A program made the translations under genes and the position numbers. Below, in pieces: positions 17,434 through 26,452 of a DNA stretch of 64,000 nt. Origin of the DNA: Cyanobacteria bacterium REEB459 (lineage in GTDB: Bacteria; Cyanobacteriota; Cyanobacteriia; Phormidesmidales; Phormidesmidaceae); contig JAGWXD010000014.1 of assembly GCA_018970085.1 (NCBI GenBank), positions 1-64,000 of the forward strand, given 5' to 3'. The stretch's first letter is position 1. Each line of letters begins with the position of its first letter. A model generated the notes under the pieces. It had not been told where the DNA came from and did not search any database. It saw nothing but the letters and a program-made list of their open reading frames with translations.

Positions 17434-18177
17434 TTAACCGAGTACACTGACTTTCCCAGTATCCAGGTTGTAGTACCCGGCCACCAACTGAAGCTGGCCT
17501 TGCTCAACAAGGCGGCCCAGCACCGGAGACATTGCCAGTTTCTTGACTTGCCGTTGCACATTCATTTTGATGGCGTTATCTAGCCGATCGCCGGTTTGGT
17601 TAGCAGAATCATCTACCGCTGGTTTAATCGCCTCCACCAAACTGTCAATTTGGCCCGGCAAGGCTACCCCACTGAGGGCCGCCTTAACTGCCCCGCAACG
17701 ACTGTGGCCCAAGACCATCAGCACTCTGGCCCCCAGAACCAGGGTGCCAAATTCCTGGCTAGCGATGCCCTGGCGGGTAGCCAGATTGCCTGCCCCTCTG
17801 ACCACAAACAGATCTCCAATTCCCTGATCAAAAATTATCTCCGGAATTACCCGGGAGTCAGCACAGCTCAAAATCGCCGCGAAGGGCGTTTGAGTCTGAG
17901 CTACTTGGCTTAAGCGGCTAAGGTCTTGATGGGGATTTTGGCGCTGGCGGTGGACAAATCTCTGATTGCCATCTAGCAGCTTTTCTAGAGCCTGGGAAGG
18001 AGTTAAATCTGCCCTGTCAGGGGTGAGGGCAGCGGCGATCGCCGCTGCCCCATCCATCGGAGCGGCCAGGCACCCCAGCCAGCTGGCTAGGGTGCCTACC
18101 CCAACCACCCTGGCGCTGGTTGCTAACAGCGATCGCCGGGACAGGGATAAGGGCGCGCCTTGAGCTACCATGGGCAA
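17434..18177 (-). CDS. Exported beta-class carbonic anhydrase with Tat-type signal
   Basis: This zinc enzyme interconverts CO2 and bicarbonate. The 247-residue protein has the beta-class zinc ligands Cys105, His158 and Cys161 (SCADSR and GHSRCG) with the Asp107-Arg109 dyad. A twin-arginine leader (SRRSLLATSA, residues 13-22) and hydrophobic segment precede the enzyme, so it should be moved to the periplasm or thylakoid lumen, as in the cyanobacterial EcaB group. An ATG two codons downstream is an alternative start. It lies about 6 kb from the NDH-1 CO2-uptake genes, though not in their operon. Its most likely role is in inorganic carbon handling at the cell surface. Confidence 0.9.
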   Translation of the reverse strand: MPMVAQGAPLSLSRRSLLATSARVVGVGTLASWLGCLAAPMDGAAAIAAALTPDRADLTPSQALEKLLDGNQRFVHRQRQNPHQDLSRLSQVAQTQTPFAAILSCADSRVIPEIIFDQGIGDLFVVRGAGNLATRQGIASQEFGTLVLGARVLMVLGHSRCGAVKAALSGVALPGQIDSLVEAIKPAVDDSANQTGDRLDNAIKMNVQRQVKKLAMSPVLGRLVEQGQLQLVAGYYNLDTGKVSVLG

Positions 18178-18224
18178 AAAAGGTAACGTCGGAAATCCAC
18201 TGAAACCCTTGGCTGCAGGCCGGT

Positions 18225-19094
18225 CTAAAATTTCTCAACGGTCATGGTAATCACGGTTTCCAGACTCCCCCCCGGCGCAACGGTCAACAGGTGAGTACCG
18301 CTATTGAGAGCATTGCGGGGTCCTGTCCAGGGTTCTAAACAATAGAAGTCCTTCCCCTTAACTGCCCAGAACACCAGGGTGGAGTAGTGATGGTCAAACT
18401 CCAGGCGGAGGCGGAGCTGGCGAGCCCCATCCCTAACCCTGGCCGACTGACCGCTGAGGTTAATAAAGGCGAAATCAATTTCTTCCTGGTGGAAGTCAAA
18501 ATGGCCATCAAAATCATAGACTTGCGGCTCTCCCTTTACCTGATATTGGGTGGAGGGCAGGTCAATTTCTAGCTGAGATTTGTCATCCACCCGAAAATAG
18601 GGATGGATGCCCGTGGAAAAAGGCATGGGCACCGAAGCATGATTGCTATGGCGCTGCCGTAGCTCCAGGCTAGCCCCCTTGAGGGTGTAGGTGTAGTCCA
18701 GGGTAAAGTCAAAGGGATAGACCGCCCGGGTGCTGTCATCGCTGGTCAGGGTAACGGTCAAGCTGGCGCCATTGGCGGTGGATTGGCGACTGACTGTCCA
18801 GGGTAAGGTGCGGGCGAAGCCGTGCTGGGGCAGCCGATAGGATTGCCCCGAGAGGCTGTAGGTATCGTTCACTAAATTACCGCAGACAGGAAATAACAGA
18901 GGAATCCCTCCCCGCACCGATAAGGTGGGGTCTTGAAACCGCTCCCCATCGAGATAAAACATTTCCTCTCCCCCTACCTGCCAATGGGTGACGATGCCAC
19001 CCCGTTCAGGGACGACCCTGGCCTGGGCCTGCTCTTCGTCATCTAGCAGACAGTAGGTTTTGTACTGACTCTCTTCAAGGACAATGGCTGCCAT
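18225..19094 (-). CDS. Aldose 1-epimerase family protein (mutarotase-like)
   Basis: This 289-residue protein belongs to the galactose mutarotase fold, which interconverts the anomers of hexoses or hexose-6-phosphates. Conserved pieces include GGIPLLFPVCGNL (residues about 61-73), LPQHGFART with the catalytic His, and STGIHPYFRV with the second His. A Glu in FYCLEPWTG occupies the general-base position. The form is closer to the YeaD/hexose-6-phosphate epimerase-like branch than to GalM. There is no operon partner of clear function; it is followed on the same strand by the carbonic anhydrase gene after 47 bp. Confidence 0.85.
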   Translation of the reverse strand: MAAIVLEESQYKTYCLLDDEEQAQARVVPERGGIVTHWQVGGEEMFYLDGERFQDPTLSVRGGIPLLFPVCGNLVNDTYSLSGQSYRLPQHGFARTLPWTVSRQSTANGASLTVTLTSDDSTRAVYPFDFTLDYTYTLKGASLELRQRHSNHASVPMPFSTGIHPYFRVDDKSQLEIDLPSTQYQVKGEPQVYDFDGHFDFHQEEIDFAFINLSGQSARVRDGARQLRLRLEFDHHYSTLVFWAVKGKDFYCLEPWTGPRNALNSGTHLLTVAPGGSLETVITMTVEKF

Positions 19095-19142
19095 GGCTGC
19101 TGGGGTTAAAACAACTTTCTTTAGCTTGCCATAGAACGGCCG

Positions 19143-19775
19143 TCATGAATGGTCAAAAACACCAGCGTATTGGAGCAAATCTAGGTTAACCAGGGTAGGT
19201 AAACAGTTAAAACAGTCCTGGGCCAGTTGACTGCGACCTTCTCGTTCTAGCATCGCTGCCAGAGTCGCCTGGATACCGGGCAGATAGCGCACATCGTTGG
19301 CGGCATACTGTAGTTGCTCTTCAGAAAGCTGCATAGCATTGCCCCAGTCAGAACTCTGGGCAGTTTTATCCAGCTCAATACCTTGCAGTTCCTTAACCAG
19401 GTCCTTGAGGCCATGCCTGGGGCTATAGGTACGTGCCAGTTTGCTGGCAATTTTGGTGCAAAACACCGGCTCTACCTGAATACCCAGGTGGTGGCGCAGG
19501 GTAGCCAGATCAAAGCGAGCGAAGTGAAATACCTTGAGGCTATGGGCAGACTCTAGTAACGCTTGCAGATGGGGGGCCCGGCTTTGACCGGCCTGAATGC
19601 GGACTACGGCCACATCGCCGGTGGGGTTAGCCAGCTGGACCAGGCACAGTCGATCTCGGTGGGGCAGCAGGCCCATGGTTTCGGTGTCGCAGGCGATCAC
19701 CCCGGCCTGTCGGTAATGCTCTAAAAGATCGGCAGAAAGGTCGCGATCGCAAATGTCAAACCTATCGGTCATCAT
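19143..19775 (-). CDS. rnd: Ribonuclease D-type 3'-5' exonuclease
   Basis: This is a DEDD-family exonuclease domain of 210 residues without the HRDC domains found in E. coli RNase D. Catalytic residues are visible as ACDTET (Asp30, Glu32), the FARFDLATL segment and YAANDVRYL, which carries the Tyr and Asp of the DEDDy subclass. Such short forms are usual in cyanobacteria and are expected to trim 3' ends of RNA such as tRNA precursors. The start lies 2 bp after the stop of the endonuclease III gene, so the two are co-transcribed. Confidence 0.88.
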   Translation of the reverse strand: MMTDRFDICDRDLSADLLEHYRQAGVIACDTETMGLLPHRDRLCLVQLANPTGDVAVVRIQAGQSRAPHLQALLESAHSLKVFHFARFDLATLRHHLGIQVEPVFCTKIASKLARTYSPRHGLKDLVKELQGIELDKTAQSSDWGNAMQLSEEQLQYAANDVRYLPGIQATLAAMLEREGRSQLAQDCFNCLPTLVNLDLLQYAGVFDHS

Positions 19776-19777
19776 GG

Positions 19778-20437
19778 TTATCTTCCCGTTAAGCTAGGGG
19801 CCGACGGACAAAGGTCGGCCAGTTCACAGCCAGCGCAATTAGGATTACGAGCCCTGCACACGGCCCGGCCATGGTAAATCAGGCGAATTGACCAATTTTC
19901 CCAATCAGGCTGGGGCAACAGTGCGATCAAATCCTGTTCAATTTTACCCGGATCCTGGTGTTGGGTTAGCCCTAAGCGCTGGCTCAGACGTTTTACATGG
20001 GTGTCTACGGTCACCCCAGCGTTAATTCCGTAGCCGTGGGCCAGGACCACATTAGCGGTTTTGCGAGCAACCCCCGGCAGGGTTAGCAGTGCCGCCATGG
20101 TCTGCGGCACCTCTGCTTGAAAATCCCTCACAATTTTTTCACAGGCCCCACGAATATTTTTAGCCTTGTTGCGGTAGAAACCAGTGGACTTGACTAATTT
20201 TTCCAGGTCCGCCAGGTCTGCAGCGGCCAGACAATAGACATCGGGATAGGCCTGAAATAGGGCCGGAGTCACCTGATTGACCCGCTCATCGGTGCATTGG
20301 GCTGAGAGCATGGTGGCCACCAGCAACTCCAGGGTATTGCTGTAGTTCAGAGAACAGGTGGCATCGGCGTAGAGGCGTTTTAAGCGGGCTAGAACCTCCA
20401 GCGCTCGTTTTGCCTTAGATAGCCGTTTCTGGGCCAT
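19778..20437 (-). CDS. nth: Endonuclease III (DNA glycosylase/AP lyase)
   Basis: The enzyme removes oxidised pyrimidines from DNA and nicks the abasic site in base-excision repair. In this 219-residue protein the helix-hairpin-helix (LLTLPGVARKTANVVL) carries catalytic Lys126, and VDTHV carries Asp145. The C-terminal iron-sulfur loop is complete: Cys194, Cys201, Cys204 and Cys210 in the expected C-x6-C-x2-C-x5-C spacing. The start codon overlaps the stop of the rseP gene by one base, giving an rseP-nth-rnd operon. Confidence 0.96.
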   Translation of the reverse strand: MAQKRLSKAKRALEVLARLKRLYADATCSLNYSNTLELLVATMLSAQCTDERVNQVTPALFQAYPDVYCLAAADLADLEKLVKSTGFYRNKAKNIRGACEKIVRDFQAEVPQTMAALLTLPGVARKTANVVLAHGYGINAGVTVDTHVKRLSQRLGLTQHQDPGKIEQDLIALLPQPDWENWSIRLIYHGRAVCRARNPNCAGCELADLCPSAPSLTGR

Positions 20438-21534
20438 CAGGGGCGCAGATGTTGAAAGATTTCCAGCTGACTGGTATCTCGCACAATTAAAAATACCCCC
20501 AGCCCCAGTAGTAGCACCAGGCCAGTTTGCATGACATTTTCCTGCAGGCGTTCTGGCAGAGGCCGACCCCGTAGGGCTTCCACCAGTAAAAAGGCGAGTT
20601 GGCCGCCGTCTAGGGCCGGTAGGGGCAAAATATTAATGATGGCCAGATTAATACTAATAATGGCCGTAAAAGGAAACAACATAGCCAGGCTAGACTGGGC
20701 TAAGCCTGCCCCTTGCTCAACAATTTTCACCGGACCAGCCACCTGACTGGCCATTTCTTTAAAGTTTGTGGCCAGCATCAGAAAACCCCGTAGGGTTCGC
20801 ATCACCATGTCTTGAAACTCTTGAGCTGCCAGAGCAAAAATTTCCAGTAGATGTCGGGGACGCCGGTAGCCAAAATTACCATTGGGCTGTAACTGCACCC
20901 CGATTACCGCCTTACCCTCAGCCCCCAACTCCGGGGTGACAGTGAGGGTCAGTTGGCGACTACCCCGTTGCAGGGTAATCTGCACAGGGCGGTTGGGGTT
21001 ATCTTTAATGACCTGAACAAACTCTGGTATAACAGTTGAACCGGTGCCCAGGGGTTTACCGTTAACCGCGGTGAGCAAATCGCCAGCCCGAATACCAGCC
21101 CGGGCAGCGGGAGAGGTCTCGGTAATGATTTGGGGAACAAGAATACCCGGTTGGGGATTGAAGGTCTCAGGAATACCCACGGTGGCAAACTGGACCACAA
21201 AAACCAGGTAGGCAAAAATCAGGTTGGCAATCACCCCGGCACTAATCACAATGGCCCGGTCAAGAATGGGGCGATTTTTCAGCAGATTTGGGTCGTCGGG
21301 GGCAATGGCGCTGTCGGGGTCGTCATCGGGAAACCCAACAAATCCGCCCAGGGGAATGGCCCGGAGTGAATACTCGGTTTCTGGCCCCTGATATTTCCAC
21401 AGCACAGGGCCAAAGCCTAGGGCAAAGCGATTAACCCGAATACCCTGCCAGCGGGCAGCAAGAAAATGGCCCGCTTCATGAACGGCTACCAGTAAAGCAA
21501 TGACTGCGATCGCAGCAATAACCGACATAACCAA
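20437..21534 (-). CDS. rseP: Site-2 membrane metalloprotease RseP family (M50)
   Basis: This intramembrane zinc protease releases membrane-tethered regulators such as anti-sigma factors. The 365-residue protein has HEAGH (residues 19-23) in the first membrane helix, and a third zinc ligand in the LPALDGGQL motif near residue 310. A single PDZ domain (about 110-200, ETSPAARAGIRAGD) lies between the membrane parts. An ATG two codons downstream is an alternative start. It heads a probable operon with nth and rnd. Its substrate is not evident from the neighbours. Confidence 0.93.
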   Translation of the reverse strand: MVMSVIAAIAVIALLVAVHEAGHFLAARWQGIRVNRFALGFGPVLWKYQGPETEYSLRAIPLGGFVGFPDDDPDSAIAPDDPNLLKNRPILDRAIVISAGVIANLIFAYLVFVVQFATVGIPETFNPQPGILVPQIITETSPAARAGIRAGDLLTAVNGKPLGTGSTVIPEFVQVIKDNPNRPVQITLQRGSRQLTLTVTPELGAEGKAVIGVQLQPNGNFGYRRPRHLLEIFALAAQEFQDMVMRTLRGFLMLATNFKEMASQVAGPVKIVEQGAGLAQSSLAMLFPFTAIISINLAIINILPLPALDGGQLAFLLVEALRGRPLPERLQENVMQTGLVLLLGLGVFLIVRDTSQLEIFQHLRP

Positions 21535-21642
21535 CCTGAGCGTAACAACAGTTTACCTATTCTAACGCCGTCTACCCTACCCGGGGCAGAGACGCCTAAA
21601 CCCCCAACCAGGCGGCCCTGTCTAAGCAGCAACAGCTCCACT

Positions 21643-23235
21643 TCAAACGGCCACTGGTAGGGCCGATGGAGAGGTGGTGAGGGGAGACCTGAGGGCCTCT
21701 TCCAAGGGCGCACACCCCAGCCGTTCCTCCAGAATATCCATAACTTCCCGCCCAAAATCGTTGGGATTACGCTGCCAGGCGGTGAGGCAAACTTCGCCAA
21801 AGAAAGAACCCAGAGGCTCGGGATTCCACAGTAGTTTTTTAGAAACCCAGGGCAAATGAATATCCAGGGGGTTATAGTCGGGTTGCAGTAGGTTGTGGTC
21901 AAAGGCATACTGCTCCAGGTGAGTGTGGGGCTGCAAGCCAATAAAGAAGATAGCTGGCTCCACCTTATCGCGGCCAAAAATAGCCTCCAGGGCGCGATGG
22001 TAGGCAATGGTTTGGCGAATTGTTTCGGGCCGCTCGTCAATGACGTTAAAAGAATAATTGACCGATACCAGGTCGTTGAATCCAGCCGCCTTGAGGTCTT
22101 TGCAATTTTGTAGTACGGTGCGCAAATTGTAGCCCATGCGCATTTTCCGTACCAGTTCCTGGGAACCGCTGGTGATGCCAATTTCAAAGTAGTTCATGCC
22201 GGTGGCCACCATCAGACGGCAGAGTTCGGGCGTCAGGTTATCGGCTCGAATGTAGGCAGCCCAGTGGATATCATCCATACCGGCGGCAAGAATCTTTTCC
22301 AGCAGTTGCTCGGCATCGGCCATAAAACGCCGGGCGGGAATAAACTGGGCGTCGGTGAACCAAAAGTTGCGAACACCGCGATCGTACAGTTGTTGCATTT
22401 CTGCCACCACCTCGGCGGCGGGGTTAATCCGCACCTGCTTACCTTCTACCACGGTGTAGACACAGTAACAGCAGTTATGGGGGCAGCCTCGCTTGGTTTG
22501 CACCCCAATATAAAAATCCCGGTCCTGCAAGTAGTAGGAAAACTCAGGCCAGATGGTTTCGATGTAACCGTAGTTGCAAGCGGTTTTTTCCAGCGGTATG
22601 GGGGCTTCGTGAATTAGGCGATCGCGGGGCTGGGTTTGCCCCACTACGTAACAGCGCTGATCGGAAAAATCTTCCCCCCGCAGGAGTCGTTCTAGCAAGA
22701 TTTCTCCCTCCCCCACCGAAATAATCGTGCCCTCAGGGAGGCGACGGTTGAGTTGTTCGTAAAAAACACTCACCGCGCCACCGCCCACCATCAGCCTGAC
22801 CCGGGGGAAGTGGCGGCGAGCCCGCTGCCAACCCCGTTTAATCAGTCCCTGGTTACGCCACAACTCCGCCAAGTAGGTGGTAGCCATACGCAGCCCCCCC
22901 AGCGCTCCCCGTAGCTTCAGCAGAGGATTACCCGCGTAGAAAAACTCAAAGGCATTTTGCAGCGGGTTACCGCCTCGCCCTCCCACTGGAGCAAAAATTT
23001 GAATATCTCGCCAGGAGAACACCAACAGCGTGGGCTTAAAGTCATCAATGCAGCGATCCAGGGCCGCCCCGTAGTCCAGGGGCGGTACGGCACCTAAATC
23101 AAAAATACGTTGTTCGATCTGGGGGAAGAGTTTATGAACATGGTCGGCCAGGTACACCACTCCAATCGGAAAAATTGGATTACAGGGCAGGCGAACGTAG
23201 AGCAGGCGATCGGTAGCTACTGTCTGAAATGTCAT
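21643..23235 (-). CDS. Radical SAM protein with cobalamin-binding-like N-terminal domain
   Basis: The 530-residue protein has an N-terminal domain (about 1-200) resembling B12-binding folds (FPIGVVYLADHVHKLFP, LMVGGGAV, ISVGEGEILLERL). It is followed by a radical SAM core with the iron-sulfur motif CPHNCCYC in the order C-x3-C-x2-C, and later core segments FWFTDAQFIP and YFEIGITSGS. The N-terminal domain lacks a clear DxHxxG cobalamin motif, so B12 binding is uncertain. The ATG at 23235 starts the conserved strand; an upstream in-frame ATG would add 22 unconserved residues. It is probably an enzyme that modifies a lipid, cofactor or pigment, but I cannot name the substrate. Confidence 0.8.
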   Translation of the reverse strand: MTFQTVATDRLLYVRLPCNPIFPIGVVYLADHVHKLFPQIEQRIFDLGAVPPLDYGAALDRCIDDFKPTLLVFSWRDIQIFAPVGGRGGNPLQNAFEFFYAGNPLLKLRGALGGLRMATTYLAELWRNQGLIKRGWQRARRHFPRVRLMVGGGAVSVFYEQLNRRLPEGTIISVGEGEILLERLLRGEDFSDQRCYVVGQTQPRDRLIHEAPIPLEKTACNYGYIETIWPEFSYYLQDRDFYIGVQTKRGCPHNCCYCVYTVVEGKQVRINPAAEVVAEMQQLYDRGVRNFWFTDAQFIPARRFMADAEQLLEKILAAGMDDIHWAAYIRADNLTPELCRLMVATGMNYFEIGITSGSQELVRKMRMGYNLRTVLQNCKDLKAAGFNDLVSVNYSFNVIDERPETIRQTIAYHRALEAIFGRDKVEPAIFFIGLQPHTHLEQYAFDHNLLQPDYNPLDIHLPWVSKKLLWNPEPLGSFFGEVCLTAWQRNPNDFGREVMDILEERLGCAPLEEALRSPLTTSPSALPVAV

Positions 23236-23443
23236 GTTAATGTCACTGTTTAAACCGGGCCCATGGGCCAGCCTTGGAGTTAGCTGTAAACCCAACCTCA
23301 AGCTACATCAATCATGAGATGGGGTTTGCATATCTTTACAATAACACTGTCACCCAAACCCCGGCACTATTTCATTAACCAGAGGAACCAGGCTCAGCCA
23401 GCCCAGGACTGGCAAAACCCACCGCTTGACCTGGGGCCAGGGG

Positions 23444-24424
23444 TTAGGGCTTAGCCGCCGGGGATAGCAGTCCCAACTCATCGATCGGCTCTCTGACAAA
23501 CCGTACGTAGAGATGCTTAAAGGTAGAACGCACCACCCTGGGCATGCCAAAGTCGATGGGCAGCAGTCGGTCAGGCAATTGCCAGTCGGCAATGGCCAGG
23601 TCCTCGGGCCTCAGCAGAGGAAACACCATATCTCCCAGGGCAGGGCAATAGCCCAGCTGAATTGACTGGGCCACCGTTGGTACCCGGTGAGGATCTACAC
23701 AGACAATAGCTACCATGGCCCGGTCCAGCGCAAATACATCGGCGGCCGCAGCCAGCACCCCCACAAGCCGGGGTTCTCCGTGGCTGGGGCCATTACCTTG
23801 ATGGCCCACAATGCCATCCATAATGGTTAGCCGGGGGGCGATCGTCCGGGCGGTTTCCACCAGCATCGCCCCGAATCGATCTACATCCTTACCCGCCTCC
23901 ATATGCCACCAAGCCTTCATTTTACCGGGCACACAGCCAAACAGGTTTTTCACTCCCAGGGTGATGGTGAGCTGAACATGGGACTTAAGCTTGGGTAGGT
24001 TAATGACTCCGTCTGCTGCCATGGCTTCTTTAGACAGCCGCAGGTGAGCGAAATCAGCATTGGCGGTAGGGTAACGGTGGCTATGGAGTTCTACAATCGG
24101 CAGATCAAGGGCCTGGGCCAGGGGTAGCAGACCGTTGGCCTTGGCTACACCATAGGCGGTGCCAAAGGCGGGGCTATCTCCTAAAAAAGGCTTGCCCCCG
24201 GCTGCCTGCACCAGGCGAGCGACGCAGTAAACCATTTCTGGGCGAGTGGTGCACTCTTTAGTGGGGCGAGCCCCGGTAAGCAGATTGGGTTTGAGCAAAA
24301 TCCGATCGCCGGGCTTAACAAAGGCGGCCATGCCCCCTAGAGGTTCCAACAATTCCACCAGCTTTTGTTCCAGGGTCTCAACTTGGTAAGAGTGGGCGCG
24401 GGTCAGACTAACAGCAGTAACCAT
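23444..24424 (-). CDS. DUF362 domain protein
   Basis: This 326-residue protein matches the DUF362 family. Recognisable segments are FVKPGDRILLKPNLL, FLGDSPAFGT, INLPKLKSHVQLTITLGVKNLFGCVPG and IMDGIVGHQGNGP. Many family members carry a C-terminal ferredoxin-like domain; here no CxxCxxC cluster motif is present, so this is the stand-alone form. The biochemical role is not established in the family. It is about 210 bp downstream of chp and about 210 bp upstream of the radical SAM gene, all on the minus strand. Confidence 0.82.
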   Translation of the reverse strand: MVTAVSLTRAHSYQVETLEQKLVELLEPLGGMAAFVKPGDRILLKPNLLTGARPTKECTTRPEMVYCVARLVQAAGGKPFLGDSPAFGTAYGVAKANGLLPLAQALDLPIVELHSHRYPTANADFAHLRLSKEAMAADGVINLPKLKSHVQLTITLGVKNLFGCVPGKMKAWWHMEAGKDVDRFGAMLVETARTIAPRLTIMDGIVGHQGNGPSHGEPRLVGVLAAAADVFALDRAMVAIVCVDPHRVPTVAQSIQLGYCPALGDMVFPLLRPEDLAIADWQLPDRLLPIDFGMPRVVRSTFKHLYVRFVREPIDELGLLSPAAKP

Positions 24425-24544
24425 GGGCTAAACTCTGAGGACGGAGTGAATCAATGGACTGTTGAGAGCGTAGCCTGAAATCAAGGTTAAGCGCTACAGT
24501 CGCAGTTGGGGGCAGATCGCCAGGCACCCTTCACCTTAGTGTTT

Positions 24545-24578
24545 TCGACCCCCTAGGCACTTGAACCTAAGGGGTCGA
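24545..24578. repeat. Long inverted repeat after the chp gene
   Basis: Arms of 13 bases (24545-24557 and 24566-24578) pair with one mismatch around an 8-base loop. It lies about 60 bp past the chp stop on the minus strand, in the 211-bp gap before the DUF362 gene. It would make a strong RNA hairpin, but no T-run follows in the direction of chp transcription. It could be a factor-dependent terminator or 3' stabiliser. Confidence 0.5.
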
Positions 24579-24635
24579 CCGGACCGGGCCAGGGCTTTAG
24601 GAGGGTAAGGAATTCAGCCTCGGCCCAGATACCGC

Positions 24636-25925
24636 CTAGCGATAGTCCTGATTTTGAACGTCTCGCAGCCTGGCTTCGGGGCGGGTGAACCGATCCATTT
24701 GGGCCTCAAAGAACTGGCGATTGGCCAGGCGATGGCGGGGGTTGGGGTCATCCAGGGGATAGAGGAGGGCGGTGCGCAGGGCCTGAATCACCGCCGAGGT
24801 GACGTTGTACATCGATCGCTGAAAGGTAATCCCCAGCTGAATCAAAATATCGTCCTCCCCCCGACAGTGCTGGTGGTAGTAGTCCAGCAGGTAGGGGGGT
24901 AAAAAGTGCAGCATATCCTGCATCAGCAGGGTGGGGGGAATGCCGGCGCTGCCGACGGGAAAGACATCGGCGTAGAGAATGCCGTAGTGAAAGTCCTTTT
25001 GATCGGCAGGCACTTGGCCGGCCTGGGCATTGTAGGATTTGGTGCCCCGGAAGGGGGCGGTGCGGTAGAACACCGCCTCCACGTAGGGTAGGGCAGCTTC
25101 GTAGAGCCAGGTAAAGCCCTCAGACTTGGGAATCAACTCAAAGCAGTCGTCGCCAATATAGACGTGGTGGTAAATGGGCCGGCCCGCCACGGCAAAGATG
25201 CCGTTGACCAAAAAGTCCATGGCATCGGGCACCCCCTTAAAGCCGCCCTCGTCGTAGATATCGGACATTTCAAAAAACACCGGTGCCATCACCTCCCAAA
25301 ACAGTCCCAGGTTGGCGTAGTAGGAAAGTTCCCGGCACTTTTCGTAGAACATCTCTGGAAACAGCTTGTGCAGCCCCAGCATCAGGGGGTTGTGCTTAAA
25401 GTAAGCGCGGATGGCGCGATCGCAATTCTGCCGGTAGGTGTCGGTGTAGAGATAATCATTAAACCGCCCCCCCATCTCCAGGTGCCAGAGCATGGCCTGC
25501 ATACAGGCCTCGGCAAACTCCATGTTCACCCGGTCGTGCCAGAGGTGATGAAAGAGCTTAGGCAGCTTCATCTTCAGCTCCCCCTTAGCCATAAACTCCA
25601 GCAGTTCGGGGTGAGCGCTGGCCTCCCCTCGCCAGATCCGCAGATCGGCCCCATCACCGGCGTAGTGGTTGGGTAAATCCAGGTATGCCTGGGGTAAAAA
25701 GTACTTAAAGGCGGGCAGGGGGTTGAGAAACACCCGCTCAGCGATGTAGAGCAGGTCGCGCCAGTAGAAATCCATGGGGACGGCGTAGGCCTTGTAGATG
25801 CCAATGATCTGCATCAGGTTTTCCGGCGTGTCCGGCAGCATCGATCCCCCCGCCTCCAGGCGGTGGATCACATCGGCGTGGGGGTGGGTGGAGGGGGGAA
25901 TGGGGGTGGAGGTGAGAGTAGGCAT
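24636..25925 (-). CDS. CO2 hydration protein (ChpX/ChpY, CupA/CupB family)
   Basis: This subunit is found only in cyanobacterial NDH-1 complexes specialised for CO2 uptake, where it converts CO2 to bicarbonate at the expense of redox energy. The 429-residue protein matches the family over its length: LPDTPENLMQIIGIYKAYAVPMD, YADVFPVGSAGIPPTLLMQDMLHFLPPYL and NVTSAVIQAL are recognisable parts. No cupS-like small gene follows, which fits better with the constitutive CupB (NdhF4/D4) system than with inducible CupA, but this is a weak inference. Between this gene and ndhD lies an oppositely oriented Nudix gene, so chp must have its own promoter within the 80-bp divergent gap. Confidence 0.88.
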   Translation of the reverse strand: MPTLTSTPIPPSTHPHADVIHRLEAGGSMLPDTPENLMQIIGIYKAYAVPMDFYWRDLLYIAERVFLNPLPAFKYFLPQAYLDLPNHYAGDGADLRIWRGEASAHPELLEFMAKGELKMKLPKLFHHLWHDRVNMEFAEACMQAMLWHLEMGGRFNDYLYTDTYRQNCDRAIRAYFKHNPLMLGLHKLFPEMFYEKCRELSYYANLGLFWEVMAPVFFEMSDIYDEGGFKGVPDAMDFLVNGIFAVAGRPIYHHVYIGDDCFELIPKSEGFTWLYEAALPYVEAVFYRTAPFRGTKSYNAQAGQVPADQKDFHYGILYADVFPVGSAGIPPTLLMQDMLHFLPPYLLDYYHQHCRGEDDILIQLGITFQRSMYNVTSAVIQALRTALLYPLDDPNPRHRLANRQFFEAQMDRFTRPEARLRDVQNQDYR

Positions 25926-26005
25926 GGCAGTGTTAGTTGAGTTTTAAAGATTGAGTGCAGATACTTAGGAATCGACATCTATTCCTTCAGGGGGACTCAG
26001 GCAGA

Positions 26006-26434
26006 ATGGCAAAGAAACAACGGATTCGGGCGATCGCCCTGTGTTTGCTCCACCAGGGTGACCAGATTCTGGTTCAGGAGGGCTATGACTCCATTACCCA
26101 TCAGAGGTTTGCCCGCCCCCTGGGAGGGGGCATTGACTTTGGTGAAACCAGCCAGCAGGCGGTTGTGCGGGAGATTCAAGAGGAGCTGGGGGCAGATATT
26201 ACCGCGGTCAAGCTGCTGGTCACGGTGGAGTCGATTTTTGACTACGAGGGTAAGCCGGGTCATGAGATTGTCTTTGTCTACGAGGCAGAGTTTGTGGACC
26301 GATCGCTGTATCAGCAGGAGGTATTAACGGCGGTGGAAGGGGCACGACGGTTTCAGGCCCACTGGCGATCGCTGGAGGAATTAGCCAGGTTGGGGGTGAC
26401 CCTGGTGCCGGGGGCGATCGCCAATCTGTTGTAG
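26006..26434 (+). CDS. Small Nudix hydrolase
   Basis: This 142-residue Nudix protein has a complete box (GGIDFGETS through REIQEELGA), starting near residue 42. The substrate is unknown; the short form with a KQRIRAIALCLL start resembles nucleotide-pool sanitising or MutT-like members. The ATG at 26006 is preferred over one at 25955, because it begins the family's first strand. It is transcribed against its neighbours: it is divergent from chp and convergent with ndhD, with 18 bp between stops. It therefore interrupts what is in many cyanobacteria a continuous ndhF-ndhD-chp unit. Confidence 0.85.
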   Translation: MAKKQRIRAIALCLLHQGDQILVQEGYDSITHQRFARPLGGGIDFGETSQQAVVREIQEELGADITAVKLLVTVESIFDYEGKPGHEIVFVYEAEFVDRSLYQQEVLTAVEGARRFQAHWRSLEELARLGVTLVPGAIANLL

Positions 26435-26452
26435 GAGGCTATAACCATCTGC

